This document shows positions 7,467 to 14,513 of a DNA stretch of 19,323 nt, piece by piece. Under the pieces are notes generated by a model. The model was not told the DNA's origin. It did no database searches and saw only the letters and a list, made by a program, of their open reading frames with translations. The position numbers were made by a program, and so were the translations under genes. Origin of the DNA: SAT2750 sp964476375 (GTDB lineage Bacteria; Planctomycetota; Planctomycetia; Pirellulales; Pirellulaceae); contig CAYYZW010000070.1 in NCBI GenBank assembly GCA_964476375.1, positions 1 through 19,323 of the forward strand, written 5' to 3'. How positions within the stretch are numbered: the stretch's first letter is position 1; the number at the start of each line of letters is the position of its first letter.

Positions 7467-8780
7467 TTATTCGAATTCTCTTACCCGGCGGGCAATCGCT
7501 TCGGCAAGTGCGTCCCGAACACTATCGATCGAGATGCGATCAAAGATCTGCTGGAAAAACCCCGAGACGATCAAGCGAACCGCTTCACCACGAGCGAGGC
7601 CCCGGCAGGTGGCGTAAAAAATCAATTCCTCGTCGACCTGGCTGGTGGTCGAACCATGGGTACAGCGGACGTCATCCGCCTCGATTTCCAGCCCGGGAAT
7701 CGAGTCTGCCCGTGCCTGGTCACTCAATAGCAGGTTATCGTTCCGCTGGTAACCATCCGTCTGCTGGCCTTCCGGATCAACCTTGATCATTCCGCGCCAG
7801 ACCGTCCGCGAACGATCCTGCAGCGCCGACTTGTAGAGAAAATCACTCGTGCAGCCAGGAGCCTTGTGGTGCTGGAGCGTATGGTACGAGAGGTGCTGTT
7901 TCCCCTCGGTAAAGAGGACACCGTTGACCTGGCAATTGGCCCCTTTCCCGGCGAGCGTGACGTGTTGGTTGACCTTGGAAAGGCGGCTCCCCATCGCTGC
8001 CGAGGTCCACTGCAGCGAGGCATCCTGGCCGAGCGTGGCATGGTGCCGGGCAAAGTGCCAGGTCGCATCCGACCAGTTTTGCAGGTTGACGTAGCGGAGG
8101 TTGGCCCCTGCTCCAAGCATCATTTCCAAGCTGCCGCAGTGAAGTCCAGGCTGGTCACCATCCTGGGATGTCATTTCGGCAAGGACCGTGGCCGTCGCTC
8201 CATCTTCCAGGACGATCATGGTCTGGGCCAGATCCACCCCGCCATTGGCAAGGATCGAGTGAAGATGAATCGGTTCCTCGATGGCCACCCCCCTGGGAAC
8301 ATAAAGCAGGTGTCCGCCGGACCAGCAGGCGTCGTTCAGTGCTGCAAAGCGGTCACTCTCCAGATCGAGCGGGCGGCGGGACATCAATTCCTGTATCAGT
8401 TCACCGTGCTCCTGGAGCAGGTCAGAGAGGCTTCCGAAGACGACTCCCTGGCTGGCAAGCGAATCAACTTGCGTGCAAAGGGCACCCTGGCTGTTGACAC
8501 TGGTCGACTGCCCTCCCAGTTCGACTCCTTCGGAGAGAAGGGGGGCATCCGGTTCACACGCTGGACTGCTTTCGATCGGAAGCGAAAACCGATCGAGTTT
8601 GAAAAGCCGGATATCAGTGCGAATCCACTCCTCGTCCTGCCGGGTTGGCCAGGAGAGGCTCTCGAATCGACCCCACGAGTCCCGTCGACGCTCACGCAGC
8701 CAGTCCGGCTCACTCCGCGACTCCAGGAAGAGATCAAACTCGGTACCGGTAAAGCCGGTCTTTGGCGTCGATTCGATCAT
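7467..8780 (-). CDS. sufD: Fe-S cluster assembly protein SufD
   Basis: The 437-residue product is a SufD: a variable N-terminal helical part containing PDWLRERRRDSWGRF, a long beta-helix core (IHLHSILANGGVDLAQ, WRGMIKVDPEGQQTDGYQRNDNLLLS), and the C-terminal block with His375 in CTHGSTTSQVDEELIFY, the histidine that in E. coli SufD (His360) lies at the interface with SufB where the nascent cluster forms. SufD joins SufB and SufC2 in the scaffold complex. The ATG at 8780 is preceded in frame by TAA two codons upstream, so no longer form exists. No Shine-Dalgarno sequence is present; the leader instead carries a pyrimidine run resembling the complement of one. The gap to sufB is 80 bases. Confidence 0.95.
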   Translation of the reverse strand: MIESTPKTGFTGTEFDLFLESRSEPDWLRERRRDSWGRFESLSWPTRQDEEWIRTDIRLFKLDRFSLPIESSPACEPDAPLLSEGVELGGQSTSVNSQGALCTQVDSLASQGVVFGSLSDLLQEHGELIQELMSRRPLDLESDRFAALNDACWSGGHLLYVPRGVAIEEPIHLHSILANGGVDLAQTMIVLEDGATATVLAEMTSQDGDQPGLHCGSLEMMLGAGANLRYVNLQNWSDATWHFARHHATLGQDASLQWTSAAMGSRLSKVNQHVTLAGKGANCQVNGVLFTEGKQHLSYHTLQHHKAPGCTSDFLYKSALQDRSRTVWRGMIKVDPEGQQTDGYQRNDNLLLSDQARADSIPGLEIEADDVRCTHGSTTSQVDEELIFYATCRGLARGEAVRLIVSGFFQQIFDRISIDSVRDALAEAIARRVREFE

Positions 8781-8860
8781 GGGTTATTTAGAGACAAGGA
8801 GGAGAGGATAAGATCCCCGGGATGTGTCCAGAATATTGCCATCGTTCCAGGCGTGGCAGG

Positions 8861-10276
8861 CTAACCTACCGAACCTTCCATCTGAAGCTGGATAAGACGA
8901 TTCAGCTCCACTGCGTATTCCATTGGAAGTTCCTTCACCAGCGGTTCGATGAAGCCGTTCACGATCATGGTGCTGGCTTCCGCCTCGGTGAGTCCACGAC
9001 TGGTAAGATAGAAAAGCTGTTCCTCGCCAATACGAGAAACACTTGCCTCGTGTCCGATCGAGACATTCTGTTCGGCAATCTCGATGTAGGGGTAGGTGTC
9101 ACTACGACTCTCTTCATCCAGGATCAGGGCATCACAGACAACATTGGAACGAGAGCCATGGGCTCCTTTTTCCGCTCTCACCAGGCCCCGGTAACTGCTG
9201 CGACCCCCGTTCTTGGAGATCGACTTGGAGATGATCTGCCCGGTCGTATGGGGCGCTGCATGAACAAGCTTGGCACCGGCGTCCTGGTGCTGTCCCTTTC
9301 CGGAAAAGGCGATCGAGAGGATTTCTCCCCGCGCCCCGGGTTCCATCATGTAGACCGCCGGGTACTTCATCGTCAACTGGCTGCCAAGGTTTCCATCAAT
9401 CCACTCCATCGTGGCATCCTGGTAAGCCATGGCACGCTTGGTCACCAGGTTATAGATGTTATTGGCCCAGTTCTGGATCGTCGTGTAGCGACAGCGTGAG
9501 CCCTTCTTGCAGACGATCTCCACCACGGCCGAGTGCAGACTTTCACTGCTGTACATCGGTGCCGTGCAACCCTCGACATAATGCACCTCCGCTCCCTCGT
9601 CCACGATAATCAGCGTCCGCTCAAACTGGCCCATGTTCTCCGCGTTGATGCGAAAATAGGCCTGCAGGGGAAATTCAATCTTGACCCCCGGGGGGACATA
9701 GATAAAAGATCCACCGGACCAGACCGCCGAGTTGAGGGCGGCAAACTTGTTATCCTCGGGCGGGATGATCGTGGCAAAATACTCCTCGACCAGTTCCGGG
9801 TGCTCCTTGATCGCCGTATCGGTGTCGGTAAAGAGTACTCCCTGCTTGGCAAGGTCCTCCTTGAGCGACCCGTAGATCACTTCGCTTTCAAACTGCGCCT
9901 TCACACCCGACAGGTATTCCCGCTCGGCCTGTGGAATTCCCAGCTTTTCAAACGTCTCCTTGATTTCCTCGGGGACATCGTCCCAGCTTCGACCCTGTTC
10001 GTCGGTCGGCTTGAGGTAATAGTAGATATCCTGGAAATCAAGTCCGATCTCCCCTCCCCAGGAGGGCATCGGCTTGGACTCGAAAATCTCAAGGGACCGG
10101 AGCCGAAAGTCCCGCATCCATTGCGGTTCTTCCTTCATCGATGATATCTGGTTGATGATACCCGCATTCAGGCCTTTTTCTGCCTTGAACACGGCATCGG
10201 TCTGGGTCTGGAAATCATACTTGTTGATCTCCCCCAGCGATTCATCTGGTTGTGGCACGTTGGTTTCAGTTGCCAT
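8861..10276 (-). CDS. sufB: Fe-S cluster assembly protein SufB
   Basis: From the ATG at 10276 the protein has 471 residues, the normal size for SufB, and is highly conserved along its length. Recognisable blocks include FIYVPPGVKIEFPLQAYFRI, EWIDGNLGSQLTMKYPAVYM, GAKLVHAAPHTTGQIISKSIS, and the C-terminal HEASVSRIGEEQLFYLTSRGL. The cysteine that in E. coli SufB (Cys405) accepts sulfur and nucleates the cluster corresponds to Cys381 in VVCDALIL. The frame extends to a GTG at 10312, but GAGGAT six bases before the ATG and the position of conserved sequence favour 10276. SufB is the scaffold core of the SufBC2D complex. It follows sufC after about 50 bases and precedes sufD by 80. Confidence 0.97.
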   Translation of the reverse strand: MATETNVPQPDESLGEINKYDFQTQTDAVFKAEKGLNAGIINQISSMKEEPQWMRDFRLRSLEIFESKPMPSWGGEIGLDFQDIYYYLKPTDEQGRSWDDVPEEIKETFEKLGIPQAEREYLSGVKAQFESEVIYGSLKEDLAKQGVLFTDTDTAIKEHPELVEEYFATIIPPEDNKFAALNSAVWSGGSFIYVPPGVKIEFPLQAYFRINAENMGQFERTLIIVDEGAEVHYVEGCTAPMYSSESLHSAVVEIVCKKGSRCRYTTIQNWANNIYNLVTKRAMAYQDATMEWIDGNLGSQLTMKYPAVYMMEPGARGEILSIAFSGKGQHQDAGAKLVHAAPHTTGQIISKSISKNGGRSSYRGLVRAEKGAHGSRSNVVCDALILDEESRSDTYPYIEIAEQNVSIGHEASVSRIGEEQLFYLTSRGLTEAEASTMIVNGFIEPLVKELPMEYAVELNRLIQLQMEGSVG

Positions 10277-10280
10277 GGTT

Positions 10281-10286
10281 ATCCTC
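10281..10286 (-). promoter_or_regulatory. ribosome binding site choosing the sufB start
   Basis: Read on the minus strand, GAGGAT lies just before the ATG at 10276, with four bases between. It favours this start over the upstream in-frame GTG at 10312. Confidence 0.6.
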
Positions 10287-10325
10287 GTCTTTTTTCCAGC
10301 CTCGATAGCCACCTGGGTTACTTAT

Positions 10326-11156
10326 TTATTTACCCGACGCCCCAACCGGCGCGTCGTCCGCCACCATCGTCTGATTCTCCGCATCCGCCTCCGGGTAAGC
10401 CTGGCGGATCCGCTGGTAACCGTCGCTATGGAGTTCACGAGCAAGTTCTGGCCCGCCGGTTTCAACAATCTGGCCGCCAAGCATGACATGGGTAAAGTCC
10501 GGGGGATTGTGTACCAGCAGCTTGTCATGGTGTGTGATGATCAGCAGTCCCATCGAATCCCCACCAATCGCGGCGATGCTCTCACTTGCCAGCCGCACGG
10601 CATCCGCATCCAGCCCGCTATCCGTTTCATCCAGGACGGCGAAACTGGGCTGCAGCATCGCCAGTTGCAGGATCTCCGCCCGTTTCATCTCGCCACCCGA
10701 GAAACCATCATTCACGTACCGCCGGGCGAATTCCAGTTCCATCTGCAGTTGCCCCATGCGGTCTTTCAATTCCCGGCGAAAGTCCGCCATCGGGATCAAC
10801 TCCTCCCCCTCCTTGCGTTCCGGGTTGCGAACATTGGTTGTCGCATGGCGGAGAAAATCTGCCATCTTGACCCCGGGAATAGCAACGGGCCGCTGAAAGG
10901 CCATGAAGACACCCTGCCGAGCCCGCTCATCCGGTTTCATTGCCAACAGATCCTGGTCGTCCAGGGAGATACTCCCATTGGTCACCTCGTAGGTGGGATG
11001 CCCCATGATCGCCATTCCCAGCGTGCTCTTGCCAGAACCGTTGGGACCCATCAGGGCATGGATTTCACCCTGGTTCATCGACAAATTCACGCCTTGCAGG
11101 ATTGGCTTGCCCGCCACGGCAACATGCAGGTTTTCAATCTTCAGTTGATGTGTCAT
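10326..11156 (-). CDS. sufC: Fe-S assembly ATPase SufC
   Basis: The protein (276 residues from the ATG at 11156) is a soluble ABC-type ATPase with all motifs: Walker A GPNGSGKST (37-45), ABC signature FSGGEMKRAE, Walker B VLDETDSGLD, and an H-loop in IITHHDKLL. The variant Walker B and the insertion between Walker A and signature (GVFMAFQRPVAIPGVKMADFLR) are diagnostic of SufC rather than of a transporter ATPase. SufC dimerises on SufB-SufD and drives the shape change needed for cluster formation. It is about 28 residues longer at the C-terminus than the E. coli protein, the tail being acidic and probably disordered. The frame runs up to 11198, but those 14 codons are poorly conserved in character, and GAGAG close to 11156 fits the shorter form. 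A strong inverted repeat lies between nuoB and this gene. Confidence 0.97.
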   Translation of the reverse strand: MTHQLKIENLHVAVAGKPILQGVNLSMNQGEIHALMGPNGSGKSTLGMAIMGHPTYEVTNGSISLDDQDLLAMKPDERARQGVFMAFQRPVAIPGVKMADFLRHATTNVRNPERKEGEELIPMADFRRELKDRMGQLQMELEFARRYVNDGFSGGEMKRAEILQLAMLQPSFAVLDETDSGLDADAVRLASESIAAIGGDSMGLLIITHHDKLLVHNPPDFTHVMLGGQIVETGGPELARELHSDGYQRIRQAYPEADAENQTMVADDAPVGASGK

Positions 11157-11185
11157 TACTCTCGCTTCTTTCTCTTCAAATCGTT

Positions 11186-11212
11186 TCCCAGCAGGCACCT
11201 ACCCTGCTGGGA
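11186..11212 (-). repeat. perfect 10-bp stem with 7-base loop between nuoB and sufC
   Basis: TCCCAGCAGG and CCTGCTGGGA form a perfect inverted repeat around CACCTAC. It lies 34 bases after the nuoB stop and 29 bases before the sufC start. In the direction of the operon it is followed by AAACGATTTG, not a run of U, so it is a weak terminator at best. On the other strand it is followed by TTGTTTTG, which looks more like a terminator for antisense transcripts. A processing or partial-termination element that sets nuoB and suf levels apart is the most natural reading. Confidence 0.7.
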
Positions 11213-11246
11213 TTGTTTTGATCGCGACGCCAGGGGTTCCGCTCGT

Positions 11247-11870
11247 CTAACCGGTTATCTTCTGGTGGTCAAACACCGGCTCCACGTCCTCTCTGCCGTC
11301 CACATGGCCACTGTGATGCGGCACCGGCAACTGGTCATCGACCTTGGCACCTCGCTTGAATAATCCCCCTGGCTGATCCGACCGCTTGGCCATACGCTGG
11401 CCCTGGATCTTGTCCTGGATCCGCATCAGGCCTTCCAGCAAGGCCTCGGGCCGGGGCGGACACCCGGGAACATAAACGTCGACCGGAACGCCCAGGTCGA
11501 CGCCCTTGACCACGTGATAACCCCACTTGAAATAGGGGCCACCGCCAATGGTGCAGGCCCCCATGGCGATCACGAACTTGGGATCCGGCATCTGGTTATA
11601 AAGACGCCGCACACGGCTTCCCATCTTGTAGGTCACTGTCCCGGCAACAATCATCAGGTCGGCCTGGCGGGGAGTGGCCCGAAAAGCACCAGCACCGAAG
11701 CGGTCCATGTCATAACGACTGGCACCCGCTGCCATCATCTCGATCGCACAGCAGGCAAGCCCGAACGTCATCGGCCAGATGCTTGACTGGCGAGCCCAGT
11801 TGATTGCATGCTCGACCGTGGTGATAATCGCACCTTCTTCGAAACGACCTTCAATGAACGGCTGTGTCAT
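11247..11870 (-). CDS. nuoB: NADH-quinone oxidoreductase subunit B (NuoB), complex I
   Basis: From the ATG at 11870 the protein has 207 residues. It contains the four ligands of cluster N2: adjacent Cys40-Cys41 in GLACCAIEMM, Cys106 in GACTIGG, and Cys137 in VPGCPPRPE. The fold markers RYDMDRFGAG, FRATPRQADLMIVAGT and KWGYHVVKGVDLGVPVDVYVPG are those of true NuoB rather than of hydrogenase small subunits. NuoB passes electrons from the Fe-S chain of complex I to quinone. The last roughly 45 residues form a polar, histidine- and acid-rich tail not found in short NuoB proteins. Thirteen more codons exist upstream (ATG 11909), but GGGA before 11870 and the usual NuoB start favour the shorter form. 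No other nuo gene is present: it stands alone between sufR and sufC, preceded by a good candidate promoter. Confidence 0.95.
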   Translation of the reverse strand: MTQPFIEGRFEEGAIITTVEHAINWARQSSIWPMTFGLACCAIEMMAAGASRYDMDRFGAGAFRATPRQADLMIVAGTVTYKMGSRVRRLYNQMPDPKFVIAMGACTIGGGPYFKWGYHVVKGVDLGVPVDVYVPGCPPRPEALLEGLMRIQDKIQGQRMAKRSDQPGGLFKRGAKVDDQLPVPHHSGHVDGREDVEPVFDHQKITG

Positions 11871-11926
11871 GAGTCCCTTTTTTCCTTTGCTTTCGTCGCC
11901 GGATGACATGGGATGGCAAGTCGACC

Positions 11927-11955
11927 AGCATACCCTTTCCAGTTATTTCTGCCAA
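11927..11955 (-). promoter_or_regulatory. candidate sigma-70 promoter for nuoB and the suf genes
   Basis: On the minus strand TTGGCA (11955-11950) and TATGCT (11932-11927) are 17 bases apart, matching the consensus at 5/6 and 4/6. A start near 11920 would leave a leader of about 50 bases before the nuoB ATG. It lies in the 117 bases between the sufR stop and nuoB, where a SufR-controlled promoter would be expected. A CCTGGT direct repeat spaced by seven bases lies just upstream. Confidence 0.45.
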
Positions 11956-11987
11956 ACCAGGTTTCCTTACCAGGCCCCGGCGTCGGA

Positions 11988-12608
11988 CTACGTGCCGGGT
12001 TCAAACGTACAACTACAACCCCCGTCCAGGCGACAGGATGTCAGGTTCATCGGGATCCCCAGCAGTTCGGAAATCAACATTCCCTCCATGCTACAAACCT
12101 CCCGGTCATGTTCGGCCAGTTCCGGGTAGGGACACGCTTCGACCGAGACAACCGGCAGCCTGTCCTTCGTGGTCACCTTGACAGGCAACTGCCGCTCGGC
12201 AAAGAGCGTTTTCACCGCCTGCAAACGCTGCTGGATCGAATTCCCATCGACCTGCTCGGCATACATGGCAGCGAGTCGCCGCGCGATCCTCTCCATCAAG
12301 CCGCCTCTCACCACCGGATCCTGGATCTCCTGGATCTCGTGCCAGAGGGCAATTGCCAGGTCGGCAAAATTCTCGCCCGTGCGCCGCCGCCCCCTGGTCG
12401 TCAGGCGGTAAATGTATCGTGGTCTGCCCCGTGTAGAAGGGGCCTTGCTGCGCTCGATCAACTCCTGCTCCAGCAGGCGGACCAGGCGCTGGCGAACCGC
12501 CGTGGCGGTGACCCCCATCGCTTCGGTCAACCCGGAGATGGTCATCTCGTCCTGCTGACGAAGCAGGTCCAGGATGGCAACGTCCGAGGCCAAGATTGCA
12601 GCAGTCAC
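11988..12608 (-). CDS. sufR: SufR-type Fe-S-sensing transcriptional regulator
   Basis: The protein has an N-terminal winged helix-turn-helix of the ArsR/DeoR type (DLLRQQDEMTISGLTEAMGVTATAVRQRLVRL, then a basic wing RGRPRYIYRLT). Its C-terminal domain carries several cysteines: ACPYPELAEHDREVC (two cysteines 13 residues apart), TSCRLDGGCSC at the end. That layout matches SufR, a repressor of suf genes that binds DNA when it holds an Fe-S cluster and lets go when clusters are scarce or oxidised. The frame can start at GTG 12650, but GTG 12608 has AAGGAA seven bases upstream and suits the predicted promoter, so I give the 206-residue form. It heads the suf gene run and is divergent from the AGCS symporter. 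Its regulation of the neighbours is inferred from family and position. Confidence 0.88.
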   Translation of the reverse strand: MTAAILASDVAILDLLRQQDEMTISGLTEAMGVTATAVRQRLVRLLEQELIERSKAPSTRGRPRYIYRLTTRGRRRTGENFADLAIALWHEIQEIQDPVVRGGLMERIARRLAAMYAEQVDGNSIQQRLQAVKTLFAERQLPVKVTTKDRLPVVSVEACPYPELAEHDREVCSMEGMLISELLGIPMNLTSCRLDGGCSCTFEPGT

Positions 12609-12615
12609 GTCATGG

Positions 12616-12621
12616 TTCCTT
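12616..12621 (-). promoter_or_regulatory. ribosome binding site choosing the sufR start
   Basis: On the minus strand AAGGAA ends seven bases before GTG 12608. The alternative GTG at 12650 has no comparable site. Confidence 0.5.
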
Positions 12622-12653
12622 GCAAGAATCCCGGGGAATCCCCAATTCACCCC

Positions 12654-12682
12654 ATCTTATCGAGTTGCTTTACTTTTAACAA
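12654..12682 (-). promoter_or_regulatory. candidate sigma-70 promoter for sufR
   Basis: On the minus strand TTGTTA (12682-12677) and TAAGAT (12659-12654) are separated by 17 bases, each 4/6 to consensus. Transcription would begin near 12647, which agrees with use of the internal GTG at 12608 and argues against GTG 12650. Confidence 0.35.
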
Positions 12683-12698
12683 TGTGGCATGTGAAAAA

Positions 12699-12714
12699 GA
12701 TCGGGCTCCCGATC
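12699..12714. promoter_or_regulatory. 16-bp perfect dyad, possible operator between sufR and the symporter gene
   Basis: GATCGGG-CT-CCCGATC has two perfect 7-bp arms. It lies 16 bases upstream of the predicted sufR -35 box and 15 bases upstream of the predicted symporter -35 box, so a dimeric regulator here could act on both. It does not match the CAAC-N6-GTTG site I recall for cyanobacterial SufR. Confidence 0.5.
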
Positions 12715-12729
12715 GCCATTCTCCGGACA

Positions 12730-12758
12730 TTGACACCTGCATGGCAATTCACTAGAAG
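12730..12758 (+). promoter_or_regulatory. candidate sigma-70 promoter for the AGCS symporter
   Basis: A perfect TTGACA (12730-12735) is followed after 17 bases by TAGAAG (12753-12758, 4/6). The start would fall near 12765, giving a leader of about 60 bases. Confidence 0.45.
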
Positions 12759-12788
12759 TTGGCCATATTCCTGCCTCTTTGGCCAACT
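12757..12788. repeat. 9-bp inverted repeat over the symporter transcription start region
   Basis: AGTTGGCCA (12757-12765) and TGGCCAACT (12780-12788) are perfect inverted copies 14 bases apart. The left arm overlaps the end of the predicted -10 box, so only the right arm would be well inside the transcript; that favours a DNA operator over an RNA hairpin. Each arm also contains the self-complementary TGGCCA. Confidence 0.6.
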
Positions 12789-12824
12789 CTCCCGTTGCCT
12801 CCATGGCATCAAGGATTTCATCAA

Positions 12825-14513
12825 ATGAGCACCATCGGCATCCACGCTCCGGGCCGCTTTCGCTGGCTCCTCCCAGCACTCTTGGGACTGGCACTGCTGG
12901 CCCCACTCGACTCCCAGGCTTCCGCCCAGCAGAGTGAATCGCCAGCTGTGACGGCTGAAGTCGAAACGGTCGAGAGTACCGATCCAAAAAGCACGACCTG
13001 GACGGATCGTGTCGACCAGTTCTTTGGGAAGTACATTGTCGCACCAATGGAAAAGGTCATTTTCTTTGACTTCTGGACAAGTAAATGGCTTGGTCCCGAA
13101 AAAAAAATTCCTTTTATCGTTTTCTGGCTCCTGGCCGGAGCGACCTTCTTTACCCTCCGCATGGGTTTTATCAACATCCGTGGTTTTAAACATGCCATCC
13201 AGCTTACCCGGGGTGACTACGATAACCCCAATGAGACAGGTGAAGTCTCTCATTTCCAGGCGCTCAGCTCCGCCCTTTCAGCAACGGTGGGCCTGGGGAA
13301 CATTGCCGGGGTCGCTATCGCCATTGGCATGGGGGGCCCGGGAGCCTGTTTCTGGATGATCGTGATCGGCTTTCTGGGGATGTCCAGCAAGTTCACCGAA
13401 TGTACGCTGGGCCAGTTGTACCGAAAGGTCGATGAGAACGGCACGGTCTCCGGTGGCGCGATGCATTACCTCAAGGATGGCCTGGCCGAGATAGGCCTGG
13501 CCGGACTGGGAAAGGCCCTGGCCGTACTCTTCGCCATCATCTGTATCGGCGCATCGCTGGGAGGCGGTAATACCTTCCAGGTGGTCCAGTCGCTCGGCGC
13601 CATCCGTGCAGAAGTCCCACTCCTTGATTCACAGCCCTGGATTTATGGCCTGGTGATGGCGAGCCTGGTCGGTGTCGTGATCATTGGAGGCATCCGTTCG
13701 ATTGGCGCCGTGGCCGGACGCATCGTCCCCTTCATGTGCGGCGCCTACGTGCTGACCGCCCTTTTCATCCTGGGAAAAAATTTCTTCGACATTGATGATG
13801 CGATTGTCAGCATCTTCCGGGGTGCCTTCACCCCGGATGCAGCTTACGGAGGGTTTATCGGGGTCCTGGTAATAGGTATCCAGCGAGCCGTCTTTTCCAG
13901 CGAGGCCGGCACGGGATCGGCGGCCATTGCCCACTCGGCCGCCAAGACCGACGAACCAGTCAGCGAGGGGATCGTGGCCCTGCTGGAACCCTTTATTGAC
14001 ACGGTGATTGTCTGCACGATGACCGCCCTGGTGATCATCATCACGAATGCGACCGAGGGCAATGAAATGCTGTTTGACGGTCCGAACAAATCAGGGGCAG
14101 CCCTGACCTCGATTGCCTTTCAGAATGGAGGCTTCACGTGGTTCAAGTGGATCCTCTACGCGGCCGTGGTCCTGTTCTGTTACTCCACGCTGATCTCCTG
14201 GTCCTACTATGGCGAGCGATGCTGCACGCACCTGTTCGGTGACAGGTCATCGATTGTCTTCAAGCTGGTCTTCATCGGTTTCGTCTTCCTCGGATCGATC
14301 GTGGGAGAAAGCAACATCCTCCTTTTCAGTGACCTGCTGATCCTCGGCATGGCACTGCCGAATATCCTGGGATTGATCCTGCTCAGTGGCAAGGTGCGCC
14401 AGCACCTGGACATCTACTGGGCCAAGTACAAATCCGGGGAACTGGACCCGGCCGATCCGATGGAACAACTGCTCGACCCGGAAACCGCCAAGCAGGAGCA
14501 GGACGACAGCTAG
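12825..14513 (+). CDS. sodium:alanine symporter, AGCS family
   Basis: From the ATG at 12825, with AAGGAT eight bases upstream, the protein has 562 residues. It is a multi-spanning membrane protein with about ten hydrophobic helices and the AGCS signature region HFQALSSALSATVGLGNIAGVAIAIGMGGPGA near residues 143-175. A later conserved tract runs FSSEAGTGSAAIAHSAAKTDEPVSEG. Family members take up alanine or glycine with sodium. Unusually, the first 35 residues look like a cleavable signal peptide (RFRWLLPALLGLALLAPLDSQASAQQ type, with an ASA-Q site), followed by a polar segment rich in Thr/Glu/Ser before the first transport helix. The open frame extends upstream to 12759, but that would cover the predicted promoter repeat. 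It is divergent from sufR, and its stop overlaps that of dusB. Confidence 0.93.
   Translation: MSTIGIHAPGRFRWLLPALLGLALLAPLDSQASAQQSESPAVTAEVETVESTDPKSTTWTDRVDQFFGKYIVAPMEKVIFFDFWTSKWLGPEKKIPFIVFWLLAGATFFTLRMGFINIRGFKHAIQLTRGDYDNPNETGEVSHFQALSSALSATVGLGNIAGVAIAIGMGGPGACFWMIVIGFLGMSSKFTECTLGQLYRKVDENGTVSGGAMHYLKDGLAEIGLAGLGKALAVLFAIICIGASLGGGNTFQVVQSLGAIRAEVPLLDSQPWIYGLVMASLVGVVIIGGIRSIGAVAGRIVPFMCGAYVLTALFILGKNFFDIDDAIVSIFRGAFTPDAAYGGFIGVLVIGIQRAVFSSEAGTGSAAIAHSAAKTDEPVSEGIVALLEPFIDTVIVCTMTALVIIITNATEGNEMLFDGPNKSGAALTSIAFQNGGFTWFKWILYAAVVLFCYSTLISWSYYGERCCTHLFGDRSSIVFKLVFIGFVFLGSIVGESNILLFSDLLILGMALPNILGLILLSGKVRQHLDIYWAKYKSGELDPADPMEQLLDPETAKQEQDDS

Noticed and set aside
12609..12824. Cyanobacterial-type SufR operator (CAAC-N6-GTTG)
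   Set aside because: Looked for in both sufR-flanking gaps and not found in that form; the dyads present are different sequences.
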